Source: Bacteroidales bacterium (lineage in GTDB: Bacteria; Bacteroidota; Bacteroidia; Bacteroidales; UBA932). From it: DNA of 51,785 nucleotides. The stretch spans positions 1-51,785 of the forward strand of contig SUYY01000010.1 in the NCBI GenBank assembly GCA_015060205.1. The letters run 5' to 3'. The notes under the pieces were generated by a model. That model made no database searches. It saw only the letters and a list, made by a program, of their open reading frames with translations, and was not told the origin of the DNA. Below, in pieces: positions 14,938-23,556 of the stretch. The position numbers were made by a program, and so were the translations under genes. Every line of letters begins with the position of its first letter. Positions within the stretch are counted from its first letter, which is position 1.

Positions 14938-15875
14938 TGAAGAAAATACCTGCTTTTTTCCTGGCTCTAATGACATCCGTCGCACTTGATGCTCAGGAAA
15001 TAGTGTTTACTCCACAATGGACTGCCCAGAGCCAGTTCGCGGGATACTATGCCGCATACGAACTCGGTTACTACAAGCAGGCCGGTCTCGATGTGAGTAT
15101 CGTCCATCCTACACAGTCAAACCCGACCTTGAACCGACTTAAGGAAGGATCATGCAATGTCATAACTCTGGAACTTATCCAGGCAATGATGGCAAACGGT
15201 CAGGGAGAATCTCTGGTAAACATACTCCAGACCACCCAGCATTCGACCCTCTCGGTTTTTGTCCGCAATCCGCAAGTGAAGGAATTTGAAGATCTGAAGG
15301 AATGCCGAGTTGGAACATGGACTGCCGGTTTCAGCGAGATTCCTCACATGATCGACCAGGATAAGAACCTGAACATCAGATGGATTTCATTCATGAGTCC
15401 CGTCAATCTTTTCATTTCAGGAGCAATTGATGCCACTTTAGCCAAGACCTACAATGAGAAGATACTGATGAAACTTGCAGGTATTAAACCTGGAAACATC
15501 ATCTTCTTCTCGGAAAACGGCTACGATTATCCCGAAGACGGCATATATGTTACAAGGGCATTCTACCGGAGGAACATAGAGAAATGCCGGGCATTCGCGG
15601 AGGCTTCCCGAAAAGGATGGGAATGGGTCAGGACACACCGGGAGGAGGCTTTGGACATTACATTCAAATACATCAAGGCGGAAAATGTAGCCACCAACCG
15701 TCAGCATCAGAGAGAAATGCTTGATGAGATTCTTCGTGTTCAGGAAGATAAAGCGGGAGACACCCCGTCATACATCTTGAAGGAGGAGGATTTCAACAGG
15801 TTGAATGATGCCCTTGTCAGATACGGATATCTGCCTTCGGCATTGAACTTTGACGGATTTACAGCAGGAGAATAA
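14937..15875 (+). CDS. NMT1/THI5-like ABC substrate-binding protein
   Basis: The 312-residue protein has a Sec signal peptide (MKKIPAFFLALMTSVALDAQ, no lipobox Cys) and the N-terminus FTPQWTAQSQFAGYYAAYELGYYKQAGLDV, typical of the ThiY/SsuA (NMT1/THI5-like) periplasmic binding proteins for pyrimidines, sulfonates or similar organic solutes. The ligand cannot be predicted from what I see. It is odd that this family is paired with a HisM/GlnP-type permease that already carries a partial binding lobe of another family. One-base stop/start overlaps on both sides place it firmly inside the operon, between the STAS and phosphatase genes. It may serve as a sensor subunit as well as a transporter component; that is inference. 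Confidence 0.88.
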   Translation: MKKIPAFFLALMTSVALDAQEIVFTPQWTAQSQFAGYYAAYELGYYKQAGLDVSIVHPTQSNPTLNRLKEGSCNVITLELIQAMMANGQGESLVNILQTTQHSTLSVFVRNPQVKEFEDLKECRVGTWTAGFSEIPHMIDQDKNLNIRWISFMSPVNLFISGAIDATLAKTYNEKILMKLAGIKPGNIIFFSENGYDYPEDGIYVTRAFYRRNIEKCRAFAEASRKGWEWVRTHREEALDITFKYIKAENVATNRQHQREMLDEILRVQEDKAGDTPSYILKEEDFNRLNDALVRYGYLPSALNFDGFTAGE

Positions 15876-17791
15876 TGGAAAGAAGAATAAGCATATTCAA
15901 GTCAATATCAGGCCGTCTGACCATTCAGGTACTTCTGGTCTCAGCCTGCCTTTTTCTGTTCTCATTCATCCTTTTTTACGAAATGTCAGTGAAGAAGGTT
16001 GAAGAAGTTGCAGTGCAGCATGCACATAGTGAACTCGCAAGTACCATCAATCAGATAGAGAATGTCCTTACTTCTGTCAAAGTCGCTGTGGAAAATACTG
16101 CATGGTATGTGGAAGAGCACAGGGAGAGCAAGGAACTGATGTACTCGATAACCAAGACGCTTCTGTCCAACAATGATTTCATACACGGAGCGTCTGTCGC
16201 ATTTGAACCGTATTTTTACGATTCTGAGGAAAAATATTTCGCACCTTACTCTTACAGGGGCGAAAACGGAAATATCATTACAAAACAGTTGGGTAATGAG
16301 GAATATGATTACCATCATATGGACTGGTATCAGATTCCGAAACTTCTGGAACAGGCTTATTGGAGCGAACCGTATTATGACAACGGCGGCGGTGAGATGA
16401 TGATGACGACTTACTCGAAACCACTGTACGATGCATATGGAAATCTCTATGCGATAATATCAGCAGACGTCTCGCTTCACTGGCTTACAGGGCTTGTAAC
16501 CGATATCAAGGCTTTCCCTGAATCATATAATATCATGATCAGCAGGGCAGCATCATATCTGGTTCACCCTGAAAGGGATATGATACTCAATGAGACCATA
16601 TTCTCGACAGAATACGAGAAGCCCGACTCACGGATAGAGAAGATGCAGGATGACATAATCAACTGCAGGGGAGGCGAGATTGTGCTCATAAAGAACTCGG
16701 AGAAACACTTCATGTTTTATTCTCCGGTAGAGACGACATGCTGGTCTGTAGGTATAGTCTGTCCTTTTGACGTTGTGTTTGCAAGTGTGCAGAAACTTGG
16801 CAATACCGTCATAATAGTGGCCATTATCGCGCTTTTGCTGATGATCATCATCTGCTACCGCAGTATACGCAAGATTACCGGACCAATCCACGAATTTGCA
16901 TCAGCGGCGGTGGAGATTGCCGGTGGTGACTTCAATGTTCCGCTCCCTAAGATCAGGACGGAAGATGAACTGATGCTTCTGAACGAGTCCTTCGAGTTCA
17001 TGCAGAAGTCGTTGAACTCCTACATAGAAGAACTGAAGAGTACTACAGCGAAGAAGGAAAGAATCGAGAGCGAACTGCGCATCGCCAGTGAAATTCAGAT
17101 GGGAATGATTCCAAAGATATTCCCTCCATTCCCAGAAAGGGCTGACCTTGAACTGTTTGCAAAACTCATCCCTGCCAAGGAAGTCGGAGGAGACCTGTAT
17201 GACTTCTTTATCGAGGATGAAAAACTTTACTTCATTGTGGGAGATGTCTCCGGCAAGGGTGTTCCCGCCTCTCTGGTGATGGCTGTGACATGCAGACTTT
17301 TCAGAACGATATCCTCACATTTCGACACTCCGGAGGGCATAATGACGGCACTGAACAATTCTCTTTCCGAGAATAATGCCTCCAACATGTTCTGCACGGC
17401 CTTTGTCGGTATCCTCGACCTGCGTACCGGTACATTGAAATATTGCAATGCCGGTCATAATGCACCGGTTCTTGTCACTGCAGATGCTACAACATTCATG
17501 GAAGTGAATCCGAACCTTCCTTTGGGACTGTTCCCGGATTTTCCATATGAGGGACAATGCATTGATATTGCCAGAAACACCGGAATATACATCTATACAG
17601 ACGGAGTTACAGAAGCCGAAAATACTGACAAGGAACTTTATTCGGATGAGAGACTTCTGGATTTCATCAGGAATAATGCAGATTCCGATTCACAGGATAT
17701 GGTGGAAGCGTCGTTTGCAGATATAGCACGCCATGCAGACGGTGCAGACCAGAGTGATGACATAACCGTTATGTATTTCAGATACCGATAA
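15875..17791 (+). CDS. Membrane SpoIIE/RsbU-type PP2C phosphatase with dCache sensor and HAMP
   Basis: Domain order over 638 residues: membrane helix 16-36; periplasmic double-Cache sensor 40-305 (with MDWYQIP and YWSEPYYDNGGGEMMMTTYSKPL, the usual dCache features); second membrane helix 308-328; HAMP 329-382; coiled-coil linker 383-410; PP2C-SpoIIE phosphatase 425-638. The metal-binding acids are visible in VGGDLYDFF (437-445), GDVSGKGVPAS (456-466), DGVTEA (576-581) and DQSDD (625-629). It should dephosphorylate the STAS protein in response to a periplasmic ligand. The kinase gene starts three bases after its stop. In Bacteroidota the classic target of such modules is often unknown. Confidence 0.93.
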   Translation: MERRISIFKSISGRLTIQVLLVSACLFLFSFILFYEMSVKKVEEVAVQHAHSELASTINQIENVLTSVKVAVENTAWYVEEHRESKELMYSITKTLLSNNDFIHGASVAFEPYFYDSEEKYFAPYSYRGENGNIITKQLGNEEYDYHHMDWYQIPKLLEQAYWSEPYYDNGGGEMMMTTYSKPLYDAYGNLYAIISADVSLHWLTGLVTDIKAFPESYNIMISRAASYLVHPERDMILNETIFSTEYEKPDSRIEKMQDDIINCRGGEIVLIKNSEKHFMFYSPVETTCWSVGIVCPFDVVFASVQKLGNTVIIVAIIALLLMIIICYRSIRKITGPIHEFASAAVEIAGGDFNVPLPKIRTEDELMLLNESFEFMQKSLNSYIEELKSTTAKKERIESELRIASEIQMGMIPKIFPPFPERADLELFAKLIPAKEVGGDLYDFFIEDEKLYFIVGDVSGKGVPASLVMAVTCRLFRTISSHFDTPEGIMTALNNSLSENNASNMFCTAFVGILDLRTGTLKYCNAGHNAPVLVTADATTFMEVNPNLPLGLFPDFPYEGQCIDIARNTGIYIYTDGVTEAENTDKELYSDERLLDFIRNNADSDSQDMVEASFADIARHADGADQSDDITVMYFRYR

Positions 17792-17794
17792 GAT

Positions 17795-18205
17795 ATGGAA
17801 TTGAATATTACTTTCAGGAACGATATAAGTGAAATTTCACGACTTGAAGGCTTTATAGAACAGGTTGCAGAGCAGTTTTCCCTGCCGATGGACATTGTGT
17901 TCAATCTGAATCTTGTTCTGGAAGAGGCTGTGGCAAATGTAATCATGTATGCCTATCCTAAGGAGGAGCACGAGTTCATATATCTTTCGGCAAGTCTGAA
18001 AGAGGATAATACCCTTGTTTTTGTCCTGACTGATTCCGGAAAGGAATTCGACCCTACACTGGAACCCGATGCTGACATTGACCTTTCTGCAGAAAAAAGA
18101 CGGATCGGAGGACTTGGCATCTTCCTGATCCGTCAGATAATGAATGAAGTCAGATACGAAAGGATAGACAACAAGAATATCCTGACGCTCGAAAAGAAAC
18201 TCTGA
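17795..18205 (+). CDS. RsbW/SpoIIAB-type serine kinase (HATPase)
   Basis: The 136-residue single-domain GHKL protein has the N-box LVLEEAVANVIMYAY (40-54, Glu44 and Asn48), the D-box LTDSGKEFDP (79-87) and the lid GGLGIFLIRQIM (105-116), so it appears able to bind ATP. It is the anti-sigma-type kinase that would phosphorylate the STAS protein. It is the last gene of the operon, three bases after the phosphatase, and its stop codon lies within a hairpin (18201-18228). In standard systems such a protein also sequesters a sigma factor; no sigma gene is in this window, so its second partner is unknown. Confidence 0.92.
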   Translation: MELNITFRNDISEISRLEGFIEQVAEQFSLPMDIVFNLNLVLEEAVANVIMYAYPKEEHEFIYLSASLKEDNTLVFVLTDSGKEFDPTLEPDADIDLSAEKRRIGGLGIFLIRQIMNEVRYERIDNKNILTLEKKL

Positions 18206-18228
18206 CCGGGGATTATTCCCCAATCAGA
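18201..18228. terminator. Shared hairpin between the converging kinase and GH13 genes
   Basis: TCTGA (18201-18205) pairs with TCAGA (18224-18228) and GGGGA (18208-18212) with TCCCC (18217-18221), with a 2x2 internal loop and a 4-base loop. It contains the stop codons of both converging genes, so it can end transcripts from both sides. Confidence 0.5.
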
Positions 18229-19661
18229 ATATATGTCGTCACTGCCTTTGCTTTGCCATTGAGGATTCCTCCTTCAACTGTGAAGGTAGTTCCGTAGACC
18301 TGATCCATGTACTCTCCGTTAGGGAGGGATACCGGAATCTGTACGGCGTTGTCCTCAGTCGCGAAATTGATGACTGCAGCGCCCTTGTCTCCACGTCCGA
18401 CAACAACAACTTCACCATCCTCAGAAATCCTGACATCTTCAACCTGTCCTTTCATTGACTGTCTGAACTTGTTGACTGCTACCACTTCAGGGTGGAAGAA
18501 CTCATCGTTACCACGTGCGCCGAGGAGATTGTCACCGAAGAAATTATCGCGGGTCGAATTCATCGGTCTGCTATAGAACAGAGGTGTACCGTTCTGACGT
18601 GCTGTGAGGAATACCCATCCTGTGCGGATCTGGTCATCTGTCAGAGATGCGCTTTCATTTGCGTTGCAGTATGTGTCATGGCTCTCTACCCAGGTAGTAA
18701 GATATTCAGGAGCGGCACGATGATACCATGAAAGAAGGTCGTGATCCTTTGCACTTCCTTTGGCAAGCACTTCACGAAGTACATGACCATATGTCGATGC
18801 TGTCTGGCCGAAATATCCTGCATATTCCTCTTCAGGTACATTCCTGTCCTGCAGAACCTCGCCATATACGAAAAGGCTGTCATACGGGATCGCCAAGGAG
18901 ACTCCCAATACCTCCTTACGTCCTGTGGCTACATCCCAGAAGTCATTCTCCTTCACACCTGCTTCTGTATCGACAGGATCCGAATGCACTCCGATATGTT
19001 TTGCCGTGTCGTAACGGAAACCTCTCACTCCCATATTGACCAGTCTGTTGACAAACTCCATATAGTACTTCTGGAAAAGAGGATTCTCTGTATTTACGTC
19101 AGGAAGTCCGCCTACACCCTGATGGGTACACTGAACACGGTCGTTGTAATCCTGGATTCCTTCAAGACCATGGGTGTGGAACATCTTGTCCCTGCCTCCT
19201 ACCGCCTTGTAGAACTCGTCTGTAACCAGGTCGATATTGAACGCTGTGTGGTTTGGAAGCACATCAACAAGTACACGGACGTCATATTTCTTTGCAGAAT
19301 CAAGCATCTCCTTCATCTGCTGCTCAGTACCGACGATATTGTTGCCTATCGTCCAGTCTGTCGGCTGATAGTAATGATACCAGTTTCCTTCCTTTTCATC
19401 AAGAATCTTTATGTTTCCTCCTTCAGGACTGAAGCAGGCATTCACAGGCGATGTCTGGATCATTGTAAATCCGGCATCTGCTATCTGCTTCATATTTTCG
19501 GCAATGGTAGGGAAATTCCAACTCCATACATGAAGGATTGTCTCTGTGTTGGTGAAATTGGGATCGTGCGTCATGCGGTCTACCGTAGGCGCAGTCTTGG
19601 TTGAAGTGCATGCGACAATGCAGAAGCATGCAAGGCCTGATAATATTCGATTCATATTCAT
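18213..19661 (-). CDS. GH13 alpha-amylase-family lipoprotein
   Basis: The 482-residue protein starts with a lipoprotein signal (lipobox IVAC, Cys18), so it is probably anchored at the outer or periplasmic membrane. The four GH13 regions are clear: VDVLPNHT (132-139), GFRYDTAKH with nucleophile Asp218, YGEVL with acid/base Glu268, and WVESHDT with Asp329. It should hydrolyse alpha-1,4-glucans. A beta-strand C-terminal domain follows. It lies 64 bases after the GH16 gene on the same strand but has its own promoter box (19684-19691), so it may be regulated apart from the polysaccharide locus. Starts at 19661 and 19655 are equally possible. Confidence 0.92.
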   Translation of the reverse strand: MNMNRILSGLACFCIVACTSTKTAPTVDRMTHDPNFTNTETILHVWSWNFPTIAENMKQIADAGFTMIQTSPVNACFSPEGGNIKILDEKEGNWYHYYQPTDWTIGNNIVGTEQQMKEMLDSAKKYDVRVLVDVLPNHTAFNIDLVTDEFYKAVGGRDKMFHTHGLEGIQDYNDRVQCTHQGVGGLPDVNTENPLFQKYYMEFVNRLVNMGVRGFRYDTAKHIGVHSDPVDTEAGVKENDFWDVATGRKEVLGVSLAIPYDSLFVYGEVLQDRNVPEEEYAGYFGQTASTYGHVLREVLAKGSAKDHDLLSWYHRAAPEYLTTWVESHDTYCNANESASLTDDQIRTGWVFLTARQNGTPLFYSRPMNSTRDNFFGDNLLGARGNDEFFHPEVVAVNKFRQSMKGQVEDVRISEDGEVVVVGRGDKGAAVINFATEDNAVQIPVSLPNGEYMDQVYGTTFTVEGGILNGKAKAVTTYILIGE

Positions 19662-19683
19662 TGGTAATTATAGTTCAATCCCA

Positions 19684-19691
19684 CAAATATA
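19684..19691 (-). promoter_or_regulatory. -7 box for the GH13 lipoprotein gene
   Basis: Minus-strand TATATTTG (plus-strand CAAATATA) is an exact TAnnTTTG match about 23 bases before the GH13 start, in the 64-base gap after the GH16 gene. Confidence 0.5.
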
Positions 19692-19725
19692 GGCAATTTC
19701 TTCATATCAGACTGCGCCGTTGCGG

Positions 19726-20805
19726 CTATTCCTGATTCTGATAGACCCTTATCCAGTCTATTTCCATCACTGCCGGAAGATTTGCATCGTCCATAGGACC
19801 TGCCCAGGTGCCTTCATCGCCAAGACCCATATTAAGAATCAGATAATAGGAAGAACCTGGTCCATAAGGCCATTGCTTCATCTGCGCTTCATTCTCAAGT
19901 TTCATGTCCCTGTATGTGAACGTCTCCTTTCCGTCCACAAAGAAGGTAAGGGAGTCTGGTGTCCATTCCACGGCATATACCACATAGTCCCAGTAATTGC
20001 AAGGGGTTATTGCAGTCGTTCCCTGCTTGTTTCCAAGATTGTTGCGGTAATGTGTATGGATGGTCTGATGAATATGGGGTTCCTGCCTGATATGCTCCAT
20101 GATGTCAATCTCTCCGCAATCAGGCCAACCCTGATAAAGAGGAGTCTGAGGCATCATCCAGACTGCAGGAAAGGCTCCGTCCGGATGTCTGGTCACCCTT
20201 GCCCTGCACTCGACCCTTCCGAAGGAAAAACTGAACTTATCCTTGGACTGAATGCCTCCTGCAAGATATTTTCCATCCTTCTTTTCACCCACAAGCACAA
20301 GATTTCCATCCTTTACATAAGCCTGGTCGTAACTCTCTGACATCTGATTGCACCAGTCGCTCTTGCCGAACGGACAGAGTGACCATTTGCTCTGGTCCGG
20401 GATGCCGTCTTCACTGAATTCATCGGAGAATATAAGTCCCCGCTCATCAGGAGTCCTCAGCGCAGTGAAAACCACCTCATATTCTGATTCTCCGTCCGGA
20501 GATAATATTGTAAAGAACTGGCTTTCATTCCATTCCCATTCGGGTGAAGCGGGATCCGGCAGAATCTCAGCACCTGGTATCAGGGTATACCTGACCTCCG
20601 TGATACTCGAGAGTTCTGCTATGGATCCGATTGATGCGGTCCTGTCATCATGGTCAATGTCCGCATGATACCATGTCCCTCCGGATTTTACTGCCATGGA
20701 GGTAAGAGGGTGAGTATTACCGTCATTCTGTGCATCCGCCTTATTGCATGAAAAAATGGTTGCAAGGCTGATAACAGCAAATATTGTAGTATGTATGCTT
20801 TTCAT
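19726..20805 (-). CDS. GH16 (subfamily 3-like) endo-beta-1,3-glucanase lipoprotein
   Basis: The 359-residue protein has a lipoprotein signal (ATIFSC, Cys20), an N-terminal small beta domain (about 33-115, ending SPDGESEYEVVF, like the DUF5018-type domains of Bacteroidota surface proteins) and a GH16 catalytic domain (122-359). The catalytic motif GEIDIMEH gives nucleophile Glu232, Asp234 and acid/base Glu237 without the extra residue seen in some other GH16 groups. FPAVWMMP and the end MEIDWIRVYQ fit laminarinase-type enzymes. The likely substrate is beta-1,3- or mixed-linkage glucan, which suggests what the SusCD proteins upstream take up. Confidence 0.93.
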   Translation of the reverse strand: MKSIHTTIFAVISLATIFSCNKADAQNDGNTHPLTSMAVKSGGTWYHADIDHDDRTASIGSIAELSSITEVRYTLIPGAEILPDPASPEWEWNESQFFTILSPDGESEYEVVFTALRTPDERGLIFSDEFSEDGIPDQSKWSLCPFGKSDWCNQMSESYDQAYVKDGNLVLVGEKKDGKYLAGGIQSKDKFSFSFGRVECRARVTRHPDGAFPAVWMMPQTPLYQGWPDCGEIDIMEHIRQEPHIHQTIHTHYRNNLGNKQGTTAITPCNYWDYVVYAVEWTPDSLTFFVDGKETFTYRDMKLENEAQMKQWPYGPGSSYYLILNMGLGDEGTWAGPMDDANLPAVMEIDWIRVYQNQE

Positions 20806-20829
20806 TTTATTTCTTCTTTACAGTTGTCT

Positions 20830-22338
20830 TTATTCTCCCCAGACTATAGGAGAGGTATATTCCCATTTCTCAAGTACAGCAGAACCGCCAGAGGCCTTGA
20901 TATTGAAATATCCGCCCATAGTGATTGATTCAAAAGGTACTTTCCATGTGTCGGTGACCCCGTTGCTGTCGGCGATTCCGTCGCTTGTGGCATGGGCTAT
21001 CATTACGTCGTTGAGCCACCATTCCGAATATATCCATGTGTTTCCGGATGCATCAGGTTCTGATTCTCTTATATCCAGCGCAATCTTGACCTGTCTGGAA
21101 CTGTCGAATCCCACCAGCAGATGTTTCTGCCATTTGTTGACATCGTTGCAATAAGGCATGCAACTGATTTCCGTCTTCATCGGTGCAAATGAGGTATTGA
21201 GCCAGAAACGCAGTTCCGCAAAAGTATGGTCTTCATCCGGTCTTTTCCAGTTGAAATACAGATTTATGCAGTCAGATGCTCCGAATGGGGAGAGATAGAA
21301 TGTATATCGTCCTACCGGAAGTCCTTCCTGAGACGTAAGTCCGTCCGTATCAAGGGTCTGACCGTCATTTGTCTGAGTCCGGTTTTTGTCAGGGCTTGCC
21401 TGCTTGAATCTGATGGTCTTCACCACAGGAGTGACACCTTCCTCCGCTTCGGATGTCAGGACTACTGTTCCGGTACGAACGGAAGCACCTCCTCCTTCCT
21501 CATACTCGGAAACATTGATCACCACCTTGCCGTCACCATCGAAACTGTCGTTGCTGTCAAATTCATACCACCCTTCCTCCAGTGGATCCTGTTTGGATAC
21601 AGTCCATGAGGTGTTTGATTGAACAGGGATTTCAAGCACCTGAGAATCTGAATATAAAACATAATAGTTTCCGTTATCAGGAAGTGCCGGTGACAGAAGA
21701 ACACCCTTCTGTATGATGCTTATGACGTGTACAAGCGCACCATTTCTGTCAAATAATGACAATTCTGCAGTCCTCTGTTCACCCGAATTTGCTCTTGCTC
21801 CGAGGCTGACCTTGTCGTCTCCACTTCCACTGTTTCCTTCAAGAATATTCAGCCATGAATCACCGGATGTCACCGATGCAGTCCAGTCCTGATTGGAAAG
21901 GATCTCAAGAGAGATGCTCTCGCCCGAACTTTCTATATCGGCAGGGGATGAGTACTCGAGATATGCTGTGCCTTTCTGAGTCAGCGTGAACTCCTTTCCT
22001 GTCCAATAATCGCTCTTTATGACTATCACATCAGACCTGTCGTCAAGTGAAGGGTTAGGCGAACATGAAATAGTGACAGTGTAGATTTCGTCCGGATCCC
22101 CGCTCTGAGGCGTTATGGTGTACCAGTCTGCTCCGGATTTACCGAACACCTGCCAGGGATCAGTCGATTTCACCCTTATGGTAACCTCCTGACTTCCGTC
22201 CTTGTCTATGACATATGAATCCTGAGGGACATCATACCTGAGGTCGACCCAATTCATCGGTTCATCGTCCTTTTCACAAGCCCAGAACAGAAACGAGACT
22301 GCGAAAAGCATGATTACAAATATATTTCTTGTATTCAT
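20830..22338 (-). CDS. BACON-domain surface glycan-binding lipoprotein
   Basis: I use ATG 22338, since the longer frame starts with TTG. The product (about 502 residues) has a lipoprotein signal ending FLFWAC, then three BACON-like Ig domains in tandem (roughly 30-125, 130-215 and 220-315), each with the W-x-V/W-T-A aromatic motif (DPWQVF, QDWTAS, TSWTVS) and a Q-K-G/Q-A-S strand end. A C-terminal domain of about 180 residues with many aromatics (WLNTSFAP, WIYSEWWLND, EKWEYTSPIVW) is probably the glycan-binding part. BACON repeats usually serve as rigid spacers on the cell surface. It sits between the second BACON protein and the GH16 gene. Confidence 0.85.
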   Translation of the reverse strand: MNTRNIFVIMLFAVSFLFWACEKDDEPMNWVDLRYDVPQDSYVIDKDGSQEVTIRVKSTDPWQVFGKSGADWYTITPQSGDPDEIYTVTISCSPNPSLDDRSDVIVIKSDYWTGKEFTLTQKGTAYLEYSSPADIESSGESISLEILSNQDWTASVTSGDSWLNILEGNSGSGDDKVSLGARANSGEQRTAELSLFDRNGALVHVISIIQKGVLLSPALPDNGNYYVLYSDSQVLEIPVQSNTSWTVSKQDPLEEGWYEFDSNDSFDGDGKVVINVSEYEEGGGASVRTGTVVLTSEAEEGVTPVVKTIRFKQASPDKNRTQTNDGQTLDTDGLTSQEGLPVGRYTFYLSPFGASDCINLYFNWKRPDEDHTFAELRFWLNTSFAPMKTEISCMPYCNDVNKWQKHLLVGFDSSRQVKIALDIRESEPDASGNTWIYSEWWLNDVMIAHATSDGIADSNGVTDTWKVPFESITMGGYFNIKASGGSAVLEKWEYTSPIVWGE

Positions 22339-22340
22339 AG

Positions 22341-23528
22341 TCAATTATTTACGTATTTTATACTTTTAAAGATGCAATAATCTCCGGAGGTAGGCTCCGA
22401 TCCTGCTTCAAATATGAAATGACAGCCCGGATCACCTGCCGAAAATATATCGGTCCTGCCTTTCTGCGTTCCGAAATGCTCTCCGTCGATATATATGCTC
22501 ACCATCACCTTACCTGGAGAATCCGGATCATCGGCAACAGCAAATTCCAGTTTCCTTATGGCATTGACCTCTTCCATCGTGAACGTCTTCTTAATCGGCG
22601 CCACCCATGAGAATCCTCCCGCACATCTGAACCAATAGGTATTGCCAGCCTCCATATGGAGTTTGAAGTTGGCAGACGAGGTGGCGGTGAAATTGAAGCC
22701 GAGATTATATATCGAGGACATCTTCATATCATCCAGTTCAATTATCATCCTTCCTTTCTTCATCGTATATGCAGACCTGAACATCTCGCCCTTGGTAAAT
22801 TCCACCTTGGTATATCCGGTGAGGACGTCCGTTGTCAGTCTTGCACCGTCCGCAACGATGAAAGGGGAAGGCTGTACGACCTTGAACGGAAACTCGAATT
22901 TCTGTTCGACTCCCTGTATTTCAATCTTGGCATATGCCTGACGCTCAGCAAGAGAAGTGTTCGTTTCCTTGATGCTCACCTTGAGGCTTGTCTCATTGAG
23001 TTTCTCCATATGAAGCCAGTCAGGAATATCTGATGCGGAGAGAGTCCAGACCTTGTCGGCAGAAATATCGACAATAGTGTCACCGGGCATTCCGTCACCG
23101 GCGACGATCTTGTTGTTCTTGGGATCGTTGCCTATTGTCAGAGAAACCTTTTCCTTCATTTTAGCCTGAACGACACGTATTGTCTTTACCACACCAAGTT
23201 CTTCCGATGATATGGTGATGGTGGCAGTCCTTGACTGGAAAGTCTGATTGTCCTGCGGATATACGGTCACCTCCGAAACCAGAGAACTTTCAGCACTTGT
23301 TGAAGGAGTCGTGCTGCACCAGTCACTGTCTGTAGCGATCGACCACGGTGTATTTGCTCTGATATTGAAAACGATTCTTCCGGGGACTTCTGCATTGACT
23401 GCATATTCTTCCTGTGCATCGACATCGACAGTAGCAGGAAAGTCATGCTGAGAATCTATCAAGTCATCCTGACATGAGATAACAAGCAGTCCCAAGGTCA
23501 ATAGTATATATGTATAAATCCGTTTCAT
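22341..23528 (-). CDS. BACON-domain surface glycan-binding lipoprotein
   Basis: The 395-residue product has lipobox VISC (Cys19), two BACON-like domains (about 35-125 with TPWSIATDSDWCSTTP, and 130-220 with VWTLSASDIPDWLHM) and a C-terminal beta domain of about 170 residues (YTKVEFTKGEMFRSAYTM to the end) with a concanavalin-like feel (NTYWFRCAGGFSW). It takes the usual position of SusE/SusF-type glycan-binding proteins immediately after SusD. It ends two bases before the start of the next BACON gene, so they are surely co-transcribed. Confidence 0.84.
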   Translation of the reverse strand: MKRIYTYILLTLGLLVISCQDDLIDSQHDFPATVDVDAQEEYAVNAEVPGRIVFNIRANTPWSIATDSDWCSTTPSTSAESSLVSEVTVYPQDNQTFQSRTATITISSEELGVVKTIRVVQAKMKEKVSLTIGNDPKNNKIVAGDGMPGDTIVDISADKVWTLSASDIPDWLHMEKLNETSLKVSIKETNTSLAERQAYAKIEIQGVEQKFEFPFKVVQPSPFIVADGARLTTDVLTGYTKVEFTKGEMFRSAYTMKKGRMIIELDDMKMSSIYNLGFNFTATSSANFKLHMEAGNTYWFRCAGGFSWVAPIKKTFTMEEVNAIRKLEFAVADDPDSPGKVMVSIYIDGEHFGTQKGRTDIFSAGDPGCHFIFEAGSEPTSGDYCIFKSIKYVNN

Positions 23529-23556
23529 AAATGTTCTGTTTTATAGTCCGGTGAGA

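Noticed and set aside
18741..19604. 287-residue frame antisense to the GH13 lipoprotein gene
   Set aside because: It lies entirely within a well-supported gene on the other strand and has no recognisable motif; it is a shadow frame.
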